From Lachnospiraceae bacterium MD308 (GTDB lineage: Bacteria > Bacillota > Clostridia > Lachnospirales > Lachnospiraceae), in assembly GCA_010206225.2 (NCBI GenBank), contig VIQU02000005.1, forward strand, positions 35,027-99,026: a stretch of DNA of 64,000 bases, read 5' to 3'. The position numbers were made by a program, and so were the translations under genes. The notes below the pieces were generated by a model. The model was not told the DNA's origin and did no database searches. It was given only the letters and a program-made list of their open reading frames with translations. How positions within the stretch are numbered: position 1 is the first letter of the stretch; each line of letters begins with the position of its first letter. This document shows positions 1 to 9,317 of the stretch, one piece after another.

Positions 1-1030
1 GCGCTGCCAAACGTCTTGCTGTTTTTAAATCATTCTTCCTGTATTTATCTCCAAAACATTTTTCATCGGATGTTAAGGGATAAAAATACTTTCGCGGATA
101 AATATTGTTTTCTTTAAGCTTACTATATAAATCATCCCTGTCCCTGTGAAAGCTTCCATTTACTAAAACCGGAAAATAACTATAGTTTTTTTCTACATTT
201 ATATTTTCTTGAAAAAGCAGAAGTCCTTCTGTTTTTTCAAGATTATTCTTATATAGTTCCCAACATCGTTTCCTCCGGCTGATATTCTCAGCAGTATGCT
301 TCAGATTACACAACCCCATAATCGCGGCAAATTCGTTCATTTTGGCATTGGTCCCTACAGATACAACCAGATCTTCCCCACGGATTCCAAAGTTTTTAAG
401 ATTATACAGCCGCTCATATAATTTTTGATCCGAAAAGGCCGCGGCCCCTCCTTCAATGGTGTTGTATATCTTTGTCGCATGGAAACTGAATACCGATGCA
501 TCGCCAAAATTCCCGATTCCTATTCCCTTGTACTTTACGCCAAAGGCATGCGCGGCATCATATATCACTTTCAATCCGTACTTATCCGCAATCCTCTGAA
601 TTTCCTCAACATTACATACGTTCCCATACACATGGACAGGAAGGATCGCCGCTGTCTTCTCTGTGATCAACCCTTCGATCTTTGTCTCATCTATCGTCCC
701 GTCACTGGCTTTCACGTCACAGAACACCGGTTCCAGACGATTTCTTACAATTGCATGCGTCGTAGATATAAAAGTAAAAGGCGTTGTAATAATCTCTGCT
801 CCCTCTGGGAAATCAAATGCCTGTATAACAAGTTCAAGCGCCATATGACCGTTCACCATAAGTGAAAGCGCCGGCACGTCCAGATATTCCTTCAGTTTTT
901 TTTCAAGCTCTTTATGGTAATATCCCATATTTGTGATCCAACGGCTGTCCCATAAAGGCTTAATTGCTTCTATGTATTCTTCATACGGAGGCATAGAAGC
1001 TTTTGTTACAAACACTTTTTCCTTACCCAT
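1..1030 (-). CDS. DegT/DnrJ/EryC1/StrS-family sugar aminotransferase (3' end outside window)
   Basis: This is a PLP-dependent aminotransferase of the sensory-histidine/DegT family, which aminates nucleotide-linked keto-sugars for surface glycans. The frame is open from an ATG at 1030 through the window edge, giving 343 visible codons. Near the N-terminus it reads MPPYEEYIEAIKPLWDSRWI, followed by the family's NGHMAL and FTFISTTHA segments. The motif SFHATK carries the expected Schiff-base lysine, and DAAHAFG carries the PLP-ring aspartate. It is the last visible gene of the minus-strand glycan operon, 48 bp after the preceding glycosyltransferase. The sugar substrate cannot be told from sequence. 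Plus-strand ORFs inside it are shadows. Confidence 0.9.
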   Translation of the reverse strand, partial: MGKEKVFVTKASMPPYEEYIEAIKPLWDSRWITNMGYYHKELEKKLKEYLDVPALSLMVNGHMALELVIQAFDFPEGAEIITTPFTFISTTHAIVRNRLEPVFCDVKASDGTIDETKIEGLITEKTAAILPVHVYGNVCNVEEIQRIADKYGLKVIYDAAHAFGVKYKGIGIGNFGDASVFSFHATKIYNTIEGGAAAFSDQKLYERLYNLKNFGIRGEDLVVSVGTNAKMNEFAAIMGLCNLKHTAENISRRKRCWELYKNNLEKTEGLLLFQENINVEKNYSYFPVLVNGSFHRDRDDLYSKLKENNIYPRKYFYPLTSDEKCFGDKYRKNDLKTARRLAA

Positions 1031-1078
1031 ATAATAACTCCAAATTTATTTTTGCATAATGTTTGTTTCTTGCGGCGC

Positions 1079-2293
1079 TTATATATCCGCATTTAAAAAT
1101 ATATAATCACGAAATCCGTGACGCTCCAATGTCTGTTCTATTACTGGATTATATTTTTTATTAGCCGCTACTATGACAAGCGTCTCTTCGCTGTATTCCT
1201 GTAATTCGGCAATTTCATAAACATGATGCCCAAAAAGCGACTTTGGGTTATTCTCCAATTTTGTTACTGCAATTCCCATAATATCCGCCTGCATTCTCGA
1301 AATTACCTGCAGGACGTCATAGGTAAGATAACCTGCGCCGTACAGTAATATCCTTTTCGCCCGATTTATCATATCCGCCTGCTCCGAAGACAAACGAATA
1401 TCATAAGACATGTCCGATATTAATGTTTTCACCAAATGCCCGGAAAAATCATCTTCAAAATACTGCTTGATTTCTTCGCATTCCTCATAAGACAACGTAT
1501 TGATACCCGCTTTGATCTTCGTGTATTGATAATCCAGAAAGAATTTCCACCCTTTCATATTCCCGTCACGCGCAAGTCTCTTTAAAATTTCAATATACTG
1601 GTAAATCTGTCCCAGCAAAATTTTGTTTTTCGCGGTGTCTGCATTGGTCACTGACTCGGGATTATAAGAGTAGTGATAGCATACGCCGTCCATTATGAGA
1701 ACTTTCTTTGCACACATTAATGCATGTATGATAAAATCTCCGCCCTCTCCGATTTTTAGCCTAGAAAATTTTATATTATTCCTTTTCAGAAAATCCCGCT
1801 CAACAACTGCGCACCATGCGTAGTAAAAAAATTCTCTGTTAAACAAAAATTGTTCTGCCAATACTCTTCCTTCATAAACACCGGAATATTTCTTTTCAAT
1901 TCCTTTTCTGGCCGACTGCTGCCTGCTGTCGTTTTCAAATTTAAAAAAGCACATCTGGGCATTATTACCGCCCGCATATTGATATAAACGGGAAAGAGAT
2001 CCCGGCAATAAATAATCATCCGCATCAACAAATTGTATATACCTTCCCGATGCCAGCTCCATGCCTTTATTTCTTGAATAACCAACGCCTTTATTGTTTT
2101 CATTCCTTATTGCCGTAACATTGAAATACCTTTTCTCATATTTATCTAAAATATCTGCGGTTCTGTCCGTAGATCCATCATCAATGCAAATCACTTCCAC
2201 TTCCACGCCGCTTTGGCTAAGTATGCTGTCCATGCACCTTTCCAGATACTTTTCACCGTTGTATATCGGAATGATTACGCTTATATCCGCCAT
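1079..2293 (-). CDS. Family 2 glycosyltransferase with C-terminal Rossmann-like YGAG module
   Basis: The protein has 404 residues. Residues 1-220 form a GT-A family 2 glycosyltransferase: SVIIPIYNGEKYLERCMDSI at the N-terminus, DDGS at 38-41 and a DAD metal-binding motif at 90-92. From about residue 314 to the end there is a separate Rossmann-like module starting RILLYGAG. That module recurs in neighbouring genes and is not part of the GT2 catalytic domain. The start is supported by GAAGGAG just upstream. It probably transfers a sugar at the cytoplasmic membrane face during glycan repeat-unit assembly. The role of the module is unknown; its glycine-rich loop suggests nucleotide or cofactor binding, or partner binding. 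Confidence 0.9.
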   Translation of the reverse strand: MADISVIIPIYNGEKYLERCMDSILSQSGVEVEVICIDDGSTDRTADILDKYEKRYFNVTAIRNENNKGVGYSRNKGMELASGRYIQFVDADDYLLPGSLSRLYQYAGGNNAQMCFFKFENDSRQQSARKGIEKKYSGVYEGRVLAEQFLFNREFFYYAWCAVVERDFLKRNNIKFSRLKIGEGGDFIIHALMCAKKVLIMDGVCYHYSYNPESVTNADTAKNKILLGQIYQYIEILKRLARDGNMKGWKFFLDYQYTKIKAGINTLSYEECEEIKQYFEDDFSGHLVKTLISDMSYDIRLSSEQADMINRAKRILLYGAGYLTYDVLQVISRMQADIMGIAVTKLENNPKSLFGHHVYEIAELQEYSEETLVIVAANKKYNPVIEQTLERHGFRDYIFLNADI

Positions 2294-2303
2294 ATTTTCT
2301 CCT

Positions 2304-2897
2304 TCACCCGAGACAATCTAAAATACTTTCTGCAACTTTGCCTCCCAGCTTTTCTATTCCAAGGGCTGTCCCAAAGTGTACGCCGTCAGAACGGGCCGTA
2401 TCCGGCAGATTAATTGATATGGTCCACAGATCATTGATAGCATCTGCCCTTTCCTTTAAAATCTGTCTTGCGATATCATTAAACCGAATAATGTCCTCAT
2501 TACATCTTTTTCCCACTGACTCTCCCGGAGCAAATCCAGGCTCGACAACGCTGGTAGTTAATGCAAATATTAACTTCGCCGCAGGACACAAAAATCTGAT
2601 TCGGTCGCATAGCCTAACGAGCAGATCCGCATATTCTTTTTCTGACGTAAATGTCCGGTTTTCATTTGACAGCCGCAAAACATCCCAAAGTCCAAAATTA
2701 AAATGAACAACATCAAAATTTTTGTGATCGTTCTCTGTAAATATACGTACATAATCATGCAGATATCTCAAAGTGAAAGCACAAAACCTTCCATTGTCAT
2801 CAGGGTAAAAGACCTCTGCCGTACCGGACAATTTTTCCCGCACATATTCCTGATAATTCTGACGGATAGAATCTCCTAAAAGCAATACTTTCTTCAT
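2304..2897 (-). CDS. SGNH/GDSL-like hydrolase
   Basis: This 197-residue protein has the SGNH fold signature. Block I is LLGDSIRQN near residue 5-13 with the nucleophilic serine, and the C-terminal block V is DGVHF with the Asp and His of the triad. There is no signal peptide, so it should act in the cytoplasm, for example as an O-acyl esterase or acyl transferase on glycan intermediates. Its ATG overlaps the stop of the upstream radical SAM/pyruvyltransferase gene by four bases (2894-2897), so the two are translationally coupled. Family membership is clear. The substrate is not. Confidence 0.78.
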   Translation of the reverse strand: MKKVLLLGDSIRQNYQEYVREKLSGTAEVFYPDDNGRFCAFTLRYLHDYVRIFTENDHKNFDVVHFNFGLWDVLRLSNENRTFTSEKEYADLLVRLCDRIRFLCPAAKLIFALTTSVVEPGFAPGESVGKRCNEDIIRFNDIARQILKERADAINDLWTISINLPDTARSDGVHFGTALGIEKLGGKVAESILDCLG

Positions 2898-5278
2898 GAT
2901 ATATTCCCTACTTTTTTTATGGTGTCAGCTAACCTTTCAAAGCCTTTCTCTATAGCAATAAAATCTTCAAAAAGGGCGGTGTCTGGCTGATCTGTCACAC
3001 GTTCTATACACTCAAAGACATTTTCCTCTGTACATTTCTCAATATACGCATTGTTCTTTAGCCAGTTCTTTGCTCCAGAACACTTACCGCTTATGTTATC
3101 CAAAAACACACATGGTGTTTTAGCCAATGCACAAAAAATCATACCGTGCAGCCTGTCTGTCAAGACTACTTTCGCCGAAGCTATGTTTGATATCATCTCA
3201 TCCAGATACATCTCTCTGTTATTCATGGTAACCTCCCCTTCAATAACCGTCGATATAGATTTTAAGGTTAATGAAAGTTCTTTTGCGATCAACTCTGACT
3301 GCAAATCCACATATGCTGTCCGTTCCCTGTCCTCTCTCAGACATGCAAGCAATGTCGGTGTTCTTTTTTTATCCAATTGCGCATATTTATGTCTCAGGAA
3401 AAATGCCATGTCCGGCGCTAATAATTTATTTATATTATCCCCGCTTATTTCATCCAGCCGATCCGCCGATTCTTTATCCCTAACTGCAAAAATCAGTTTC
3501 TTATGCGTGTTTAATATATTTCTAAGTCTCTGTTTCTCCTTTTCCCCAAAATAATTATCTTCATAAAATAACGTCTGCGGAAATACTACTAATACATTAC
3601 CGCGAAAAGCTGACGCAATATAACAAAACAAGTCATTCATCCGAAGCCACAGAGTTCCTATATTACCGCCTCCGGTAACCGCGATGATATCATCGCTTTT
3701 TACCGCGCTCTTTATACGGAAATTCTCTTTCATATATTCCGAACACGATATTTCTATGATGTCATATTGGGGAAAATACTCCGACAAAAACAATCTTTCT
3801 CCCAAAGCAATGGCATGATCTCCTAAATTAGGATAATCAGGGCTGTTAAAAAGAATAACAGCCGGCTTTCTGTTTTTCTCATATAATTTTCCATAATCGT
3901 CCCATTTTCCCAGATGACGATAATTATGATCGGATAATTTTTGAGACATCACTTCTGCCATCTCTGGTTTCAGCCATGCCTTTCCTTTTTTATCTGTACG
4001 GTTTCGCATATCTAGGTAGCTGCCGCATAAAATATCCGGAACACATCCCCAAGCAAGGAAAGCATGATTATTAAAGCAGTACGAAACTTTGCAGTTATGG
4101 TCAACAGGCCTGACCGGAAACGCTTTCATTTCCCGGTCAAAAATATTTCCGATAACTTCACTGTGGTAGCAAGGTCTTACATTTCCTGAGTTCAAATCTA
4201 TCAGATAGCTCCAATTTCCTGCATAGCATTGATATTGCTGCATATTTTTCCCGTACCATTTGCTCTTTAGGTCAAACATCTTAGAATCAAACTGTCCCCA
4301 AATCGACCGATAATCTTCTATAGAATACTTTGATAACAAATCAAATCCTGCTTTATTTGAATCTCGGGTAAAAGAAACGTGAGGCAATGCCCCGTTCGTT
4401 TTCTTCAGCGCCAGATCTTTCATCTCATCAATGTATTTTACCGAGCCGTCTCCGGGAGTAATTTCTAAAGTGTAAGAGCAACGGCTCCCGCTTATTTCAT
4501 CAATATTATCCCAGAATCTTTCTAAAACGCCCAGCCTTTTTAATTCTATATAATGAAATGATATTTTAAAGAACATTCTGCCAAGCAGCTTGTCCGGCAA
4601 TGATAATATCTCCTTAATCTTAGAGGTTACCGTACCGTTTGTCACAACTGAGACGTAATGGCCCTCGTCCAGCAAAGCATATATTAATTCTACAATATTC
4701 TGAGCCAGCAAAGTCTCGCCCCTTGCGCATAAATTAATAAAGCAAATGCCTCCAAGCCGTTCTTTTGAAAGCCCTTCCCTAATTTCCTTTACACTGTGTT
4801 CCTCTGATAATAAATTTCCTTCTTTAAATTCTTCTTTTCTCCACACATAGCAATATTCGCAGTGGAAATTACACGTTGTCGTTCCGCTTATATTAATATC
4901 GATAAACCGCTGAATACTATGATTATGGATCTTTTCCGGCCACTGAATGAAATATTTAAAATCCCGTTCTTCCTTCTGCATAAGAATATCCTTCGCATGG
5001 CAGAAAGGAACTTCCCACTCTTTCAGCTTTTCTCCTATAGAAGCAACCGCATATTCATCATCAACAGTGATAATTACATACGGATTCTGTAATTTGCGGA
5101 TTTCATTTACGTCTATACATATCCTCTCATCTCCATACACTCTCCTGCCAACATATTTATTGCTGCTGTCCGCAAAGTATAAAATATCTGTATAGATATC
5201 CAGTCTTTCAATATATGGATAAAAGCTTTTTCCCATGCCATATGCAATAACTGTATATGTCTCTAACACGCTTTTCAC
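2894..5278 (-). CDS. Three-domain fusion: Rossmann-like module + radical SAM/SPASM + polysaccharide pyruvyl transferase
   Basis: The 794 residues divide into three parts. Residues about 1-110 are a Rossmann-like module (AYGMGKSFYPYI). Residues about 125-430 are a radical SAM domain with the CNFHCEYC cluster motif, and a SPASM/twitch-like cysteine set follows (CYAGNW, VRPCYH, NCKVSYC). Residues about 470-770 match polysaccharide pyruvyl transferases, with NLGDHAI, VTGGGNIG, VFPQTLFY and DRLHGMIFCAL. Pyruvyl transferases put PEP-derived ketals on exopolysaccharides; radical SAM/SPASM enzymes do radical chemistry on peptides or sugars. The GTG start at 5278 has a close GAAGGA; a second GTG at 5269 behind AAGGTG is an alternative. 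The fusion suggests sequential modification of one glycan, but that is inference. Confidence 0.85.
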   Translation of the reverse strand: MKSVLETYTVIAYGMGKSFYPYIERLDIYTDILYFADSSNKYVGRRVYGDERICIDVNEIRKLQNPYVIITVDDEYAVASIGEKLKEWEVPFCHAKDILMQKEERDFKYFIQWPEKIHNHSIQRFIDINISGTTTCNFHCEYCYVWRKEEFKEGNLLSEEHSVKEIREGLSKERLGGICFINLCARGETLLAQNIVELIYALLDEGHYVSVVTNGTVTSKIKEILSLPDKLLGRMFFKISFHYIELKRLGVLERFWDNIDEISGSRCSYTLEITPGDGSVKYIDEMKDLALKKTNGALPHVSFTRDSNKAGFDLLSKYSIEDYRSIWGQFDSKMFDLKSKWYGKNMQQYQCYAGNWSYLIDLNSGNVRPCYHSEVIGNIFDREMKAFPVRPVDHNCKVSYCFNNHAFLAWGCVPDILCGSYLDMRNRTDKKGKAWLKPEMAEVMSQKLSDHNYRHLGKWDDYGKLYEKNRKPAVILFNSPDYPNLGDHAIALGERLFLSEYFPQYDIIEISCSEYMKENFRIKSAVKSDDIIAVTGGGNIGTLWLRMNDLFCYIASAFRGNVLVVFPQTLFYEDNYFGEKEKQRLRNILNTHKKLIFAVRDKESADRLDEISGDNINKLLAPDMAFFLRHKYAQLDKKRTPTLLACLREDRERTAYVDLQSELIAKELSLTLKSISTVIEGEVTMNNREMYLDEMISNIASAKVVLTDRLHGMIFCALAKTPCVFLDNISGKCSGAKNWLKNNAYIEKCTEENVFECIERVTDQPDTALFEDFIAIEKGFERLADTIKKVGNIS

Positions 5279-5302
5279 CTTTCCTTCAGTATAAGTGTAT
5301 GG

Positions 5303-6454
5303 TTATATCTTTACTCTGCATATCTTCTGCCTGTCTGTCCCCAGGCTAACAAGCATTTCCTCTATATCATCCGCAACCGCCGCATTTATAACTGCCAGAA
5401 TAATCTTATCAAAGGAATGCTTTTTAATTTGTTCCGGCGAAATTACCGCGCCGCCTTTTACTTTATCCGCCCACGCTGCTATCTCACAATATTCTTCATT
5501 TTCCAAAAATGATTTTATGGCCTTCCCGAATCTTCCCGCTCCGTAAAGGATGACCCTGTCGCCTTTTTTTATTTCCCTGAATGGAAAAGACTCTTTCGTC
5601 TCTGTCCGAAACAGATGCCCCGGGTCGGATATACATGCAAAAAAGACCGTTACCTGATATAATTGACCCTTTATATTTTTAATCCTGTCCTCATTTCTGG
5701 CGGCACATTCTGAAAAAATACTGCGCATAATCCCGCCGCTTTTTGTATGCGCCGGCGCTCCCATGAGCGAATCGCCCCGCATTACATAATGATAAAAACA
5801 GTCTCCTGACACTGATATATTTTCAGATTCAAAGATATAAGGATATACAACATCCGCATCTTCACCGATCTTCGCCTCATTCGGAACTCGCATCTGATAT
5901 TTTTCCAACATACTTTTTCTGAATATTTTATTTGTTATATGCATGTTGATCCGGGAATCGAAAAAATGGTCTGTATTAATAATATGTCCTTTTAAATCAT
6001 CCAGCGATTTGCCCTCATATCTGCCTGCGGGTATTTTTTCTTTCTCGGACACAGAATGATTTTCATAGTCACGTATCAGCCCGCTGGTCACTATATCGGA
6101 ATGATTGCATAACATCAATTCCATCATGCGCTCATACATGTTCTCTTCTATCCAGTCATCGCTGTCAACATACGCTATATACTGACCCGATGCTGTCTTT
6201 AATCCGGCTTTTCTGGCGCTGACGAGGCCGCCGTTTTTTTTATGGAATACTTGAATCCTGATGTCTTTTCGGCTCCATTCGTCACAGATCTCTCCGCAAT
6301 GATCCGTAGAACCATCATCTACAAGAATAATCTCCAAATTCGTATAAGTCTGCCCCGCAATGCTTCTTATGCATCTATCAAGATATTTCTCTACGTTGTA
6401 AACCGGGACAATGACTGATAACGCAGGCTGCTTTTGCTTCATATGATCCGGCAT
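5303..6454 (-). CDS. Family 2 glycosyltransferase with C-terminal YGAG module
   Basis: This is a GT2 glycosyltransferase whose catalytic domain starts LSVIVPVYNVEKYLDRC, followed by VDDGSTD and the DSDD metal-binding motif. Its C-terminal quarter carries the shared Rossmann-like module (VILYGAGRFGKAIKSF). I place the start at the ATG at 6454 (MPDHMKQK) because GGAGGGG lies nine bases upstream; the frame extends to 6490 but has no ribosome binding site there. It sits in the glycan operon between the FkbM-type gene and the radical SAM/pyruvyltransferase fusion. Its upstream region shares an exact 18-nt stretch with the 3' end of the GT2 gene at 8039. The acceptor is unknown. Confidence 0.9.
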   Translation of the reverse strand: MPDHMKQKQPALSVIVPVYNVEKYLDRCIRSIAGQTYTNLEIILVDDGSTDHCGEICDEWSRKDIRIQVFHKKNGGLVSARKAGLKTASGQYIAYVDSDDWIEENMYERMMELMLCNHSDIVTSGLIRDYENHSVSEKEKIPAGRYEGKSLDDLKGHIINTDHFFDSRINMHITNKIFRKSMLEKYQMRVPNEAKIGEDADVVYPYIFESENISVSGDCFYHYVMRGDSLMGAPAHTKSGGIMRSIFSECAARNEDRIKNIKGQLYQVTVFFACISDPGHLFRTETKESFPFREIKKGDRVILYGAGRFGKAIKSFLENEEYCEIAAWADKVKGGAVISPEQIKKHSFDKIILAVINAAVADDIEEMLVSLGTDRQKICRVKI

Positions 6455-6503
6455 AATGGCATTCCCCTCCATAAAGTTAATGATCGACATACATAAATTA
6501 AAC

Positions 6504-6923
6504 CTATAATCTATTAATGTATTTTATCTGTTCCGCAATATCCCCATCGCCAATAATATCCCAAACAGGTATTCTTTTTCCATATATACCATATTCAGTT
6601 AATGTCTCATACACTCTTTTTATGCCTGTGACAGGCGTCACTATAACAGAAACTTCCTTACCTTCCAGCCCCTTTACTTCCTTTATGTTATACACTGGAA
6701 TTCCTTCAAATTTTCCGCTTTCTTTATATGCATCTACAATACATAAGGGCGAAACATTCCGTAAATTCATTTCTCTCACAAGCGCGACAGTTAAATTCCC
6801 CATTCCATAAATTATCAGATTGTTTAACTTAGAAACTTCTTCTATAATTTTATCCGGATTATCTAATATCCGGGTCAGAATCTTCCATTTTATATCTGAC
6901 AATTCAAAGGGAACCGTTCTTGA
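6504..6923 (-). repeat. Duplicated module copy A (139 codons plus stop)
   Basis: This is the 3' end of the FkbM-type gene. Its 139 encoded residues align without gaps to the 3' end of the radical SAM gene at 9318-9737; I count 101 identical positions. Nucleotide similarity is also high, which points to duplication or gene conversion between neighbours. Confidence 0.9.
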
Positions 6924-7991
6924 CCCGACAGCATATAGCACTGTTTCAGGCGATAGGACACTGTAATGTCTTATAAATAACTCATATTGCGGATTTAATT
7001 CTAAAATATATTTGGGGATTTCTATAATATCTTCTTTCTTGTGATAAATACAAATTGCCAGATCCGGCTTGTCCCTCATAATAATTTCTTTTGCGCCCCT
7101 TAATGCCTTTAATTCCGCCCCCTCGATATCCATCTTAATAAAAGTAACTCGTTCTTCCTTATGCCTGAAAAATTCATCAATAGAAGTAAGGTTAACAGTT
7201 ATGTCCCCGTCCTCAGCCAAATGCGATGCTGTGGTTTTTCCTCCGGCAAAATTTAGTCTTTCATCCTTTTCCCATAAACCTTTATTGATTAATTCTATCC
7301 TTTTATCATCATTGAAAAGATTTTTCTTGTTCTCTAACATCATGTTGTAATTTGAACAATCCGGTTCAAACGCATAAACTTTTTCAAAATTCGGGTACAT
7401 ATTAATAAAATGACCTGTGTCACGCAAATCAAAGCTTCCGCCGTCAATAAATACTTCTCTTCCAGAATGCTTCCTAATGATTCTTGGCTCAAAATATTGC
7501 GTTCTATAAATTTCTTTTTCATGTGAAAAATCAAAGATACGCTCTTTCTCCACTCCAAGTCTCTCTAATTGTTCTTTCATTTCTTTTCCAGATTTTCTAC
7601 TGGCTAATACAAATAACGCAGTCGTATTCTGACAGCAGGCCTCTTCTACCGACAATACCGGGAGTCCTTCGCAAAGCGTACCTTGCAGCTCTTTTTTATT
7701 ATCACAATAAGCAATCAAGTCCCCCACTTTATATCTTTCACTGAAATTTTTATATATTTTTCCCAGATGTCCGGCGCCAAACATAATAATTGGCTGGTCT
7801 TCAGAATAATGGTCTCTGTTTTTTATAAGCGAATAAAGGCTATGTCCTCCATTATCATTCCTATGAATCGCCAATGAATATAAACTTTCCAAATTCCTAT
7901 GGCCTAAATTTAATTCCAGCCGCTTCATAAATATAAATCTGGATTCTTCATCCTGTAACCTGTCATAAACTTTCTGTAAATCTGACCACAT
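6504..7991 (-). CDS. FkbM-family methyltransferase flanked by two Rossmann-like modules
   Basis: The protein has 495 residues from the ATG at 7991, chosen because AAGGGAG lies about nine bases upstream; an ATG at 8015 is upstream in frame. The middle third is an SAM-dependent FkbM-type methyltransferase: FIDGGSFD, VYAFEPD and the family signature KMDIEGAE. The N-terminal third holds one Rossmann-like module (IIMFGAGHLGKIYKNF) and the C-terminal 139 residues hold a second (IIYGMGNLTVALVREM). The second copy is 73% identical, without gaps, to the C-terminus of the unrelated radical SAM protein encoded at 9318-10739. FkbM enzymes O-methylate sugars in glycans and antibiotics, which fits the operon. 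Confidence 0.87.
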   Translation of the reverse strand: MWSDLQKVYDRLQDEESRFIFMKRLELNLGHRNLESLYSLAIHRNDNGGHSLYSLIKNRDHYSEDQPIIMFGAGHLGKIYKNFSERYKVGDLIAYCDNKKELQGTLCEGLPVLSVEEACCQNTTALFVLASRKSGKEMKEQLERLGVEKERIFDFSHEKEIYRTQYFEPRIIRKHSGREVFIDGGSFDLRDTGHFINMYPNFEKVYAFEPDCSNYNMMLENKKNLFNDDKRIELINKGLWEKDERLNFAGGKTTASHLAEDGDITVNLTSIDEFFRHKEERVTFIKMDIEGAELKALRGAKEIIMRDKPDLAICIYHKKEDIIEIPKYILELNPQYELFIRHYSVLSPETVLYAVGSRTVPFELSDIKWKILTRILDNPDKIIEEVSKLNNLIIYGMGNLTVALVREMNLRNVSPLCIVDAYKESGKFEGIPVYNIKEVKGLEGKEVSVIVTPVTGIKRVYETLTEYGIYGKRIPVWDIIGDGDIAEQIKYINRL

Positions 7992-8038
7992 AATAATTCT
8001 TCTCCCTTGATACATTTTATTTGCTTTTTATTCATTTA

Positions 8039-9277
8039 TCAGCATATCCGGCATAATGGCATTTCCCCCAAAATATTTAATACCTCTTCTCTTCCGTCAA
8101 TTAAACATGGCCACACAAACATATGGCTATCCGGCTCGATTTCGTTTATTGAATAAATCGTATATCCTAATAATGTATTAACTCCTGCTTTTTTCTTTGA
8201 AACAAGAAGACCTGTTATACGGACATTATGGCTGCACAACGCAACGATCGCTTTTATTGCTTCCGCTCCGGCTCCGTAAATATATATTCTTTCCCCGTGA
8301 AGAACTAAATCTTTTATCTTATTAATTACCGTAAAAGTATAATAATCAACACTGCGGACAATGTATTCATCGTGAAATGCATCGATGATACGATCGGCTT
8401 TATGATCTGATAACCGCTTTAATGCGCTCAATTCATCTTCAAATTGTTCCACCGTATACCCGTCCGGGTAGTTAACCCTGAATAACCTTCTCACAGAAGC
8501 TATATAAACTGTATGCAGATATTCGGAAAACCTTCTTTTTGAATAAACGTCAAACTTCGTAAAATAATTGACTGTATCGATAATATATCGGGCAGCTATC
8601 TTTTTGTCCTGCCGATATTTTTCATTCCAGGATCCCTGGGAAAAATCCCTGTATACACTCCATGCTCTGTTGATAAAATACAGTTTCCCCCGGCAAGCCA
8701 TACATGTCCGCCAAACCACATCGCCTGTGGCTCCTTTAAAGTCCGGCAATTCTTTAAATAAATCCGTACGGCAAAACAGAGAAGCCGTCGGATACCATCC
8801 CTTTGACGCACATATAATATCTTTGTCTTCTATATATCCCGACGGATGGTTCTGCACATTTAATCTCAACGTATCCTTTTCTTCGCCATATACTAACGCA
8901 TTATGATAACATAAAGAAATTTCCTGATCTGATTCCATTAATTCATACTGCTTCTGCAGCTTACCGCTGTAAATCCAGAAATCATCACCTTCACAGTAAG
9001 CCATATACTTTCCCTTTGCGTGAAGAACCATCTTCCGGGCGATACTTACTCCTTTTGAATACTGATTTTCCTTTTCCAGAAACAAACGGATTTTGTCCGA
9101 ATATTGTTTTTCGTATTTTTTGAGGATTTCTGTTGTACCGTCTGTCGAAGCGTCGTCATGAACCAGAATTTCATATGTAAAATTTGTTTCCTGCGTTACA
9201 AATCCTTCAAGAGCATCTTTTATATAATCCCTCTGATTATATGTAAGACATATAATTGATACGGCTATTTCATTCAT
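8039..9277 (-). CDS. Family 2 glycosyltransferase with a shortened C-terminal YGAG module
   Basis: This 412-residue protein begins VSIICLTYNQRDYIKDALEG and has HDDASTDGT and YCEGDDFW, which define a GT2 domain. From about residue 325 it carries the Rossmann-like module (IYIYGAGAEAIKAIV). Unlike its neighbours, the module ends abruptly in LGEMPLCRIC instead of the usual glycine-turn and final strand. The DNA for this end contains an 18-nt sequence identical to the start region of the GT2 gene at 5303, so the end was probably re-made by recombination. The start at 9277 is preceded by AAGGGAATCA. It is likely a cytoplasmic glycosyltransferase in the same pathway. Confidence 0.88.
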   Translation of the reverse strand: MNEIAVSIICLTYNQRDYIKDALEGFVTQETNFTYEILVHDDASTDGTTEILKKYEKQYSDKIRLFLEKENQYSKGVSIARKMVLHAKGKYMAYCEGDDFWIYSGKLQKQYELMESDQEISLCYHNALVYGEEKDTLRLNVQNHPSGYIEDKDIICASKGWYPTASLFCRTDLFKELPDFKGATGDVVWRTCMACRGKLYFINRAWSVYRDFSQGSWNEKYRQDKKIAARYIIDTVNYFTKFDVYSKRRFSEYLHTVYIASVRRLFRVNYPDGYTVEQFEDELSALKRLSDHKADRIIDAFHDEYIVRSVDYYTFTVINKIKDLVLHGERIYIYGAGAEAIKAIVALCSHNVRITGLLVSKKKAGVNTLLGYTIYSINEIEPDSHMFVWPCLIDGREEVLNILGEMPLCRIC

Positions 9278-9317
9278 TCCATTGATTCCCTTCTGAAATA
9301 AAATATCACAAATTGAA

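Noticed and set aside
425..865. Plus-strand ORF of 146 codons at the left edge
   Set aside because: It lies opposite the aminotransferase frame, which has clear DegT-family motifs and an ATG at 1030; the plus-strand product has no domain logic.
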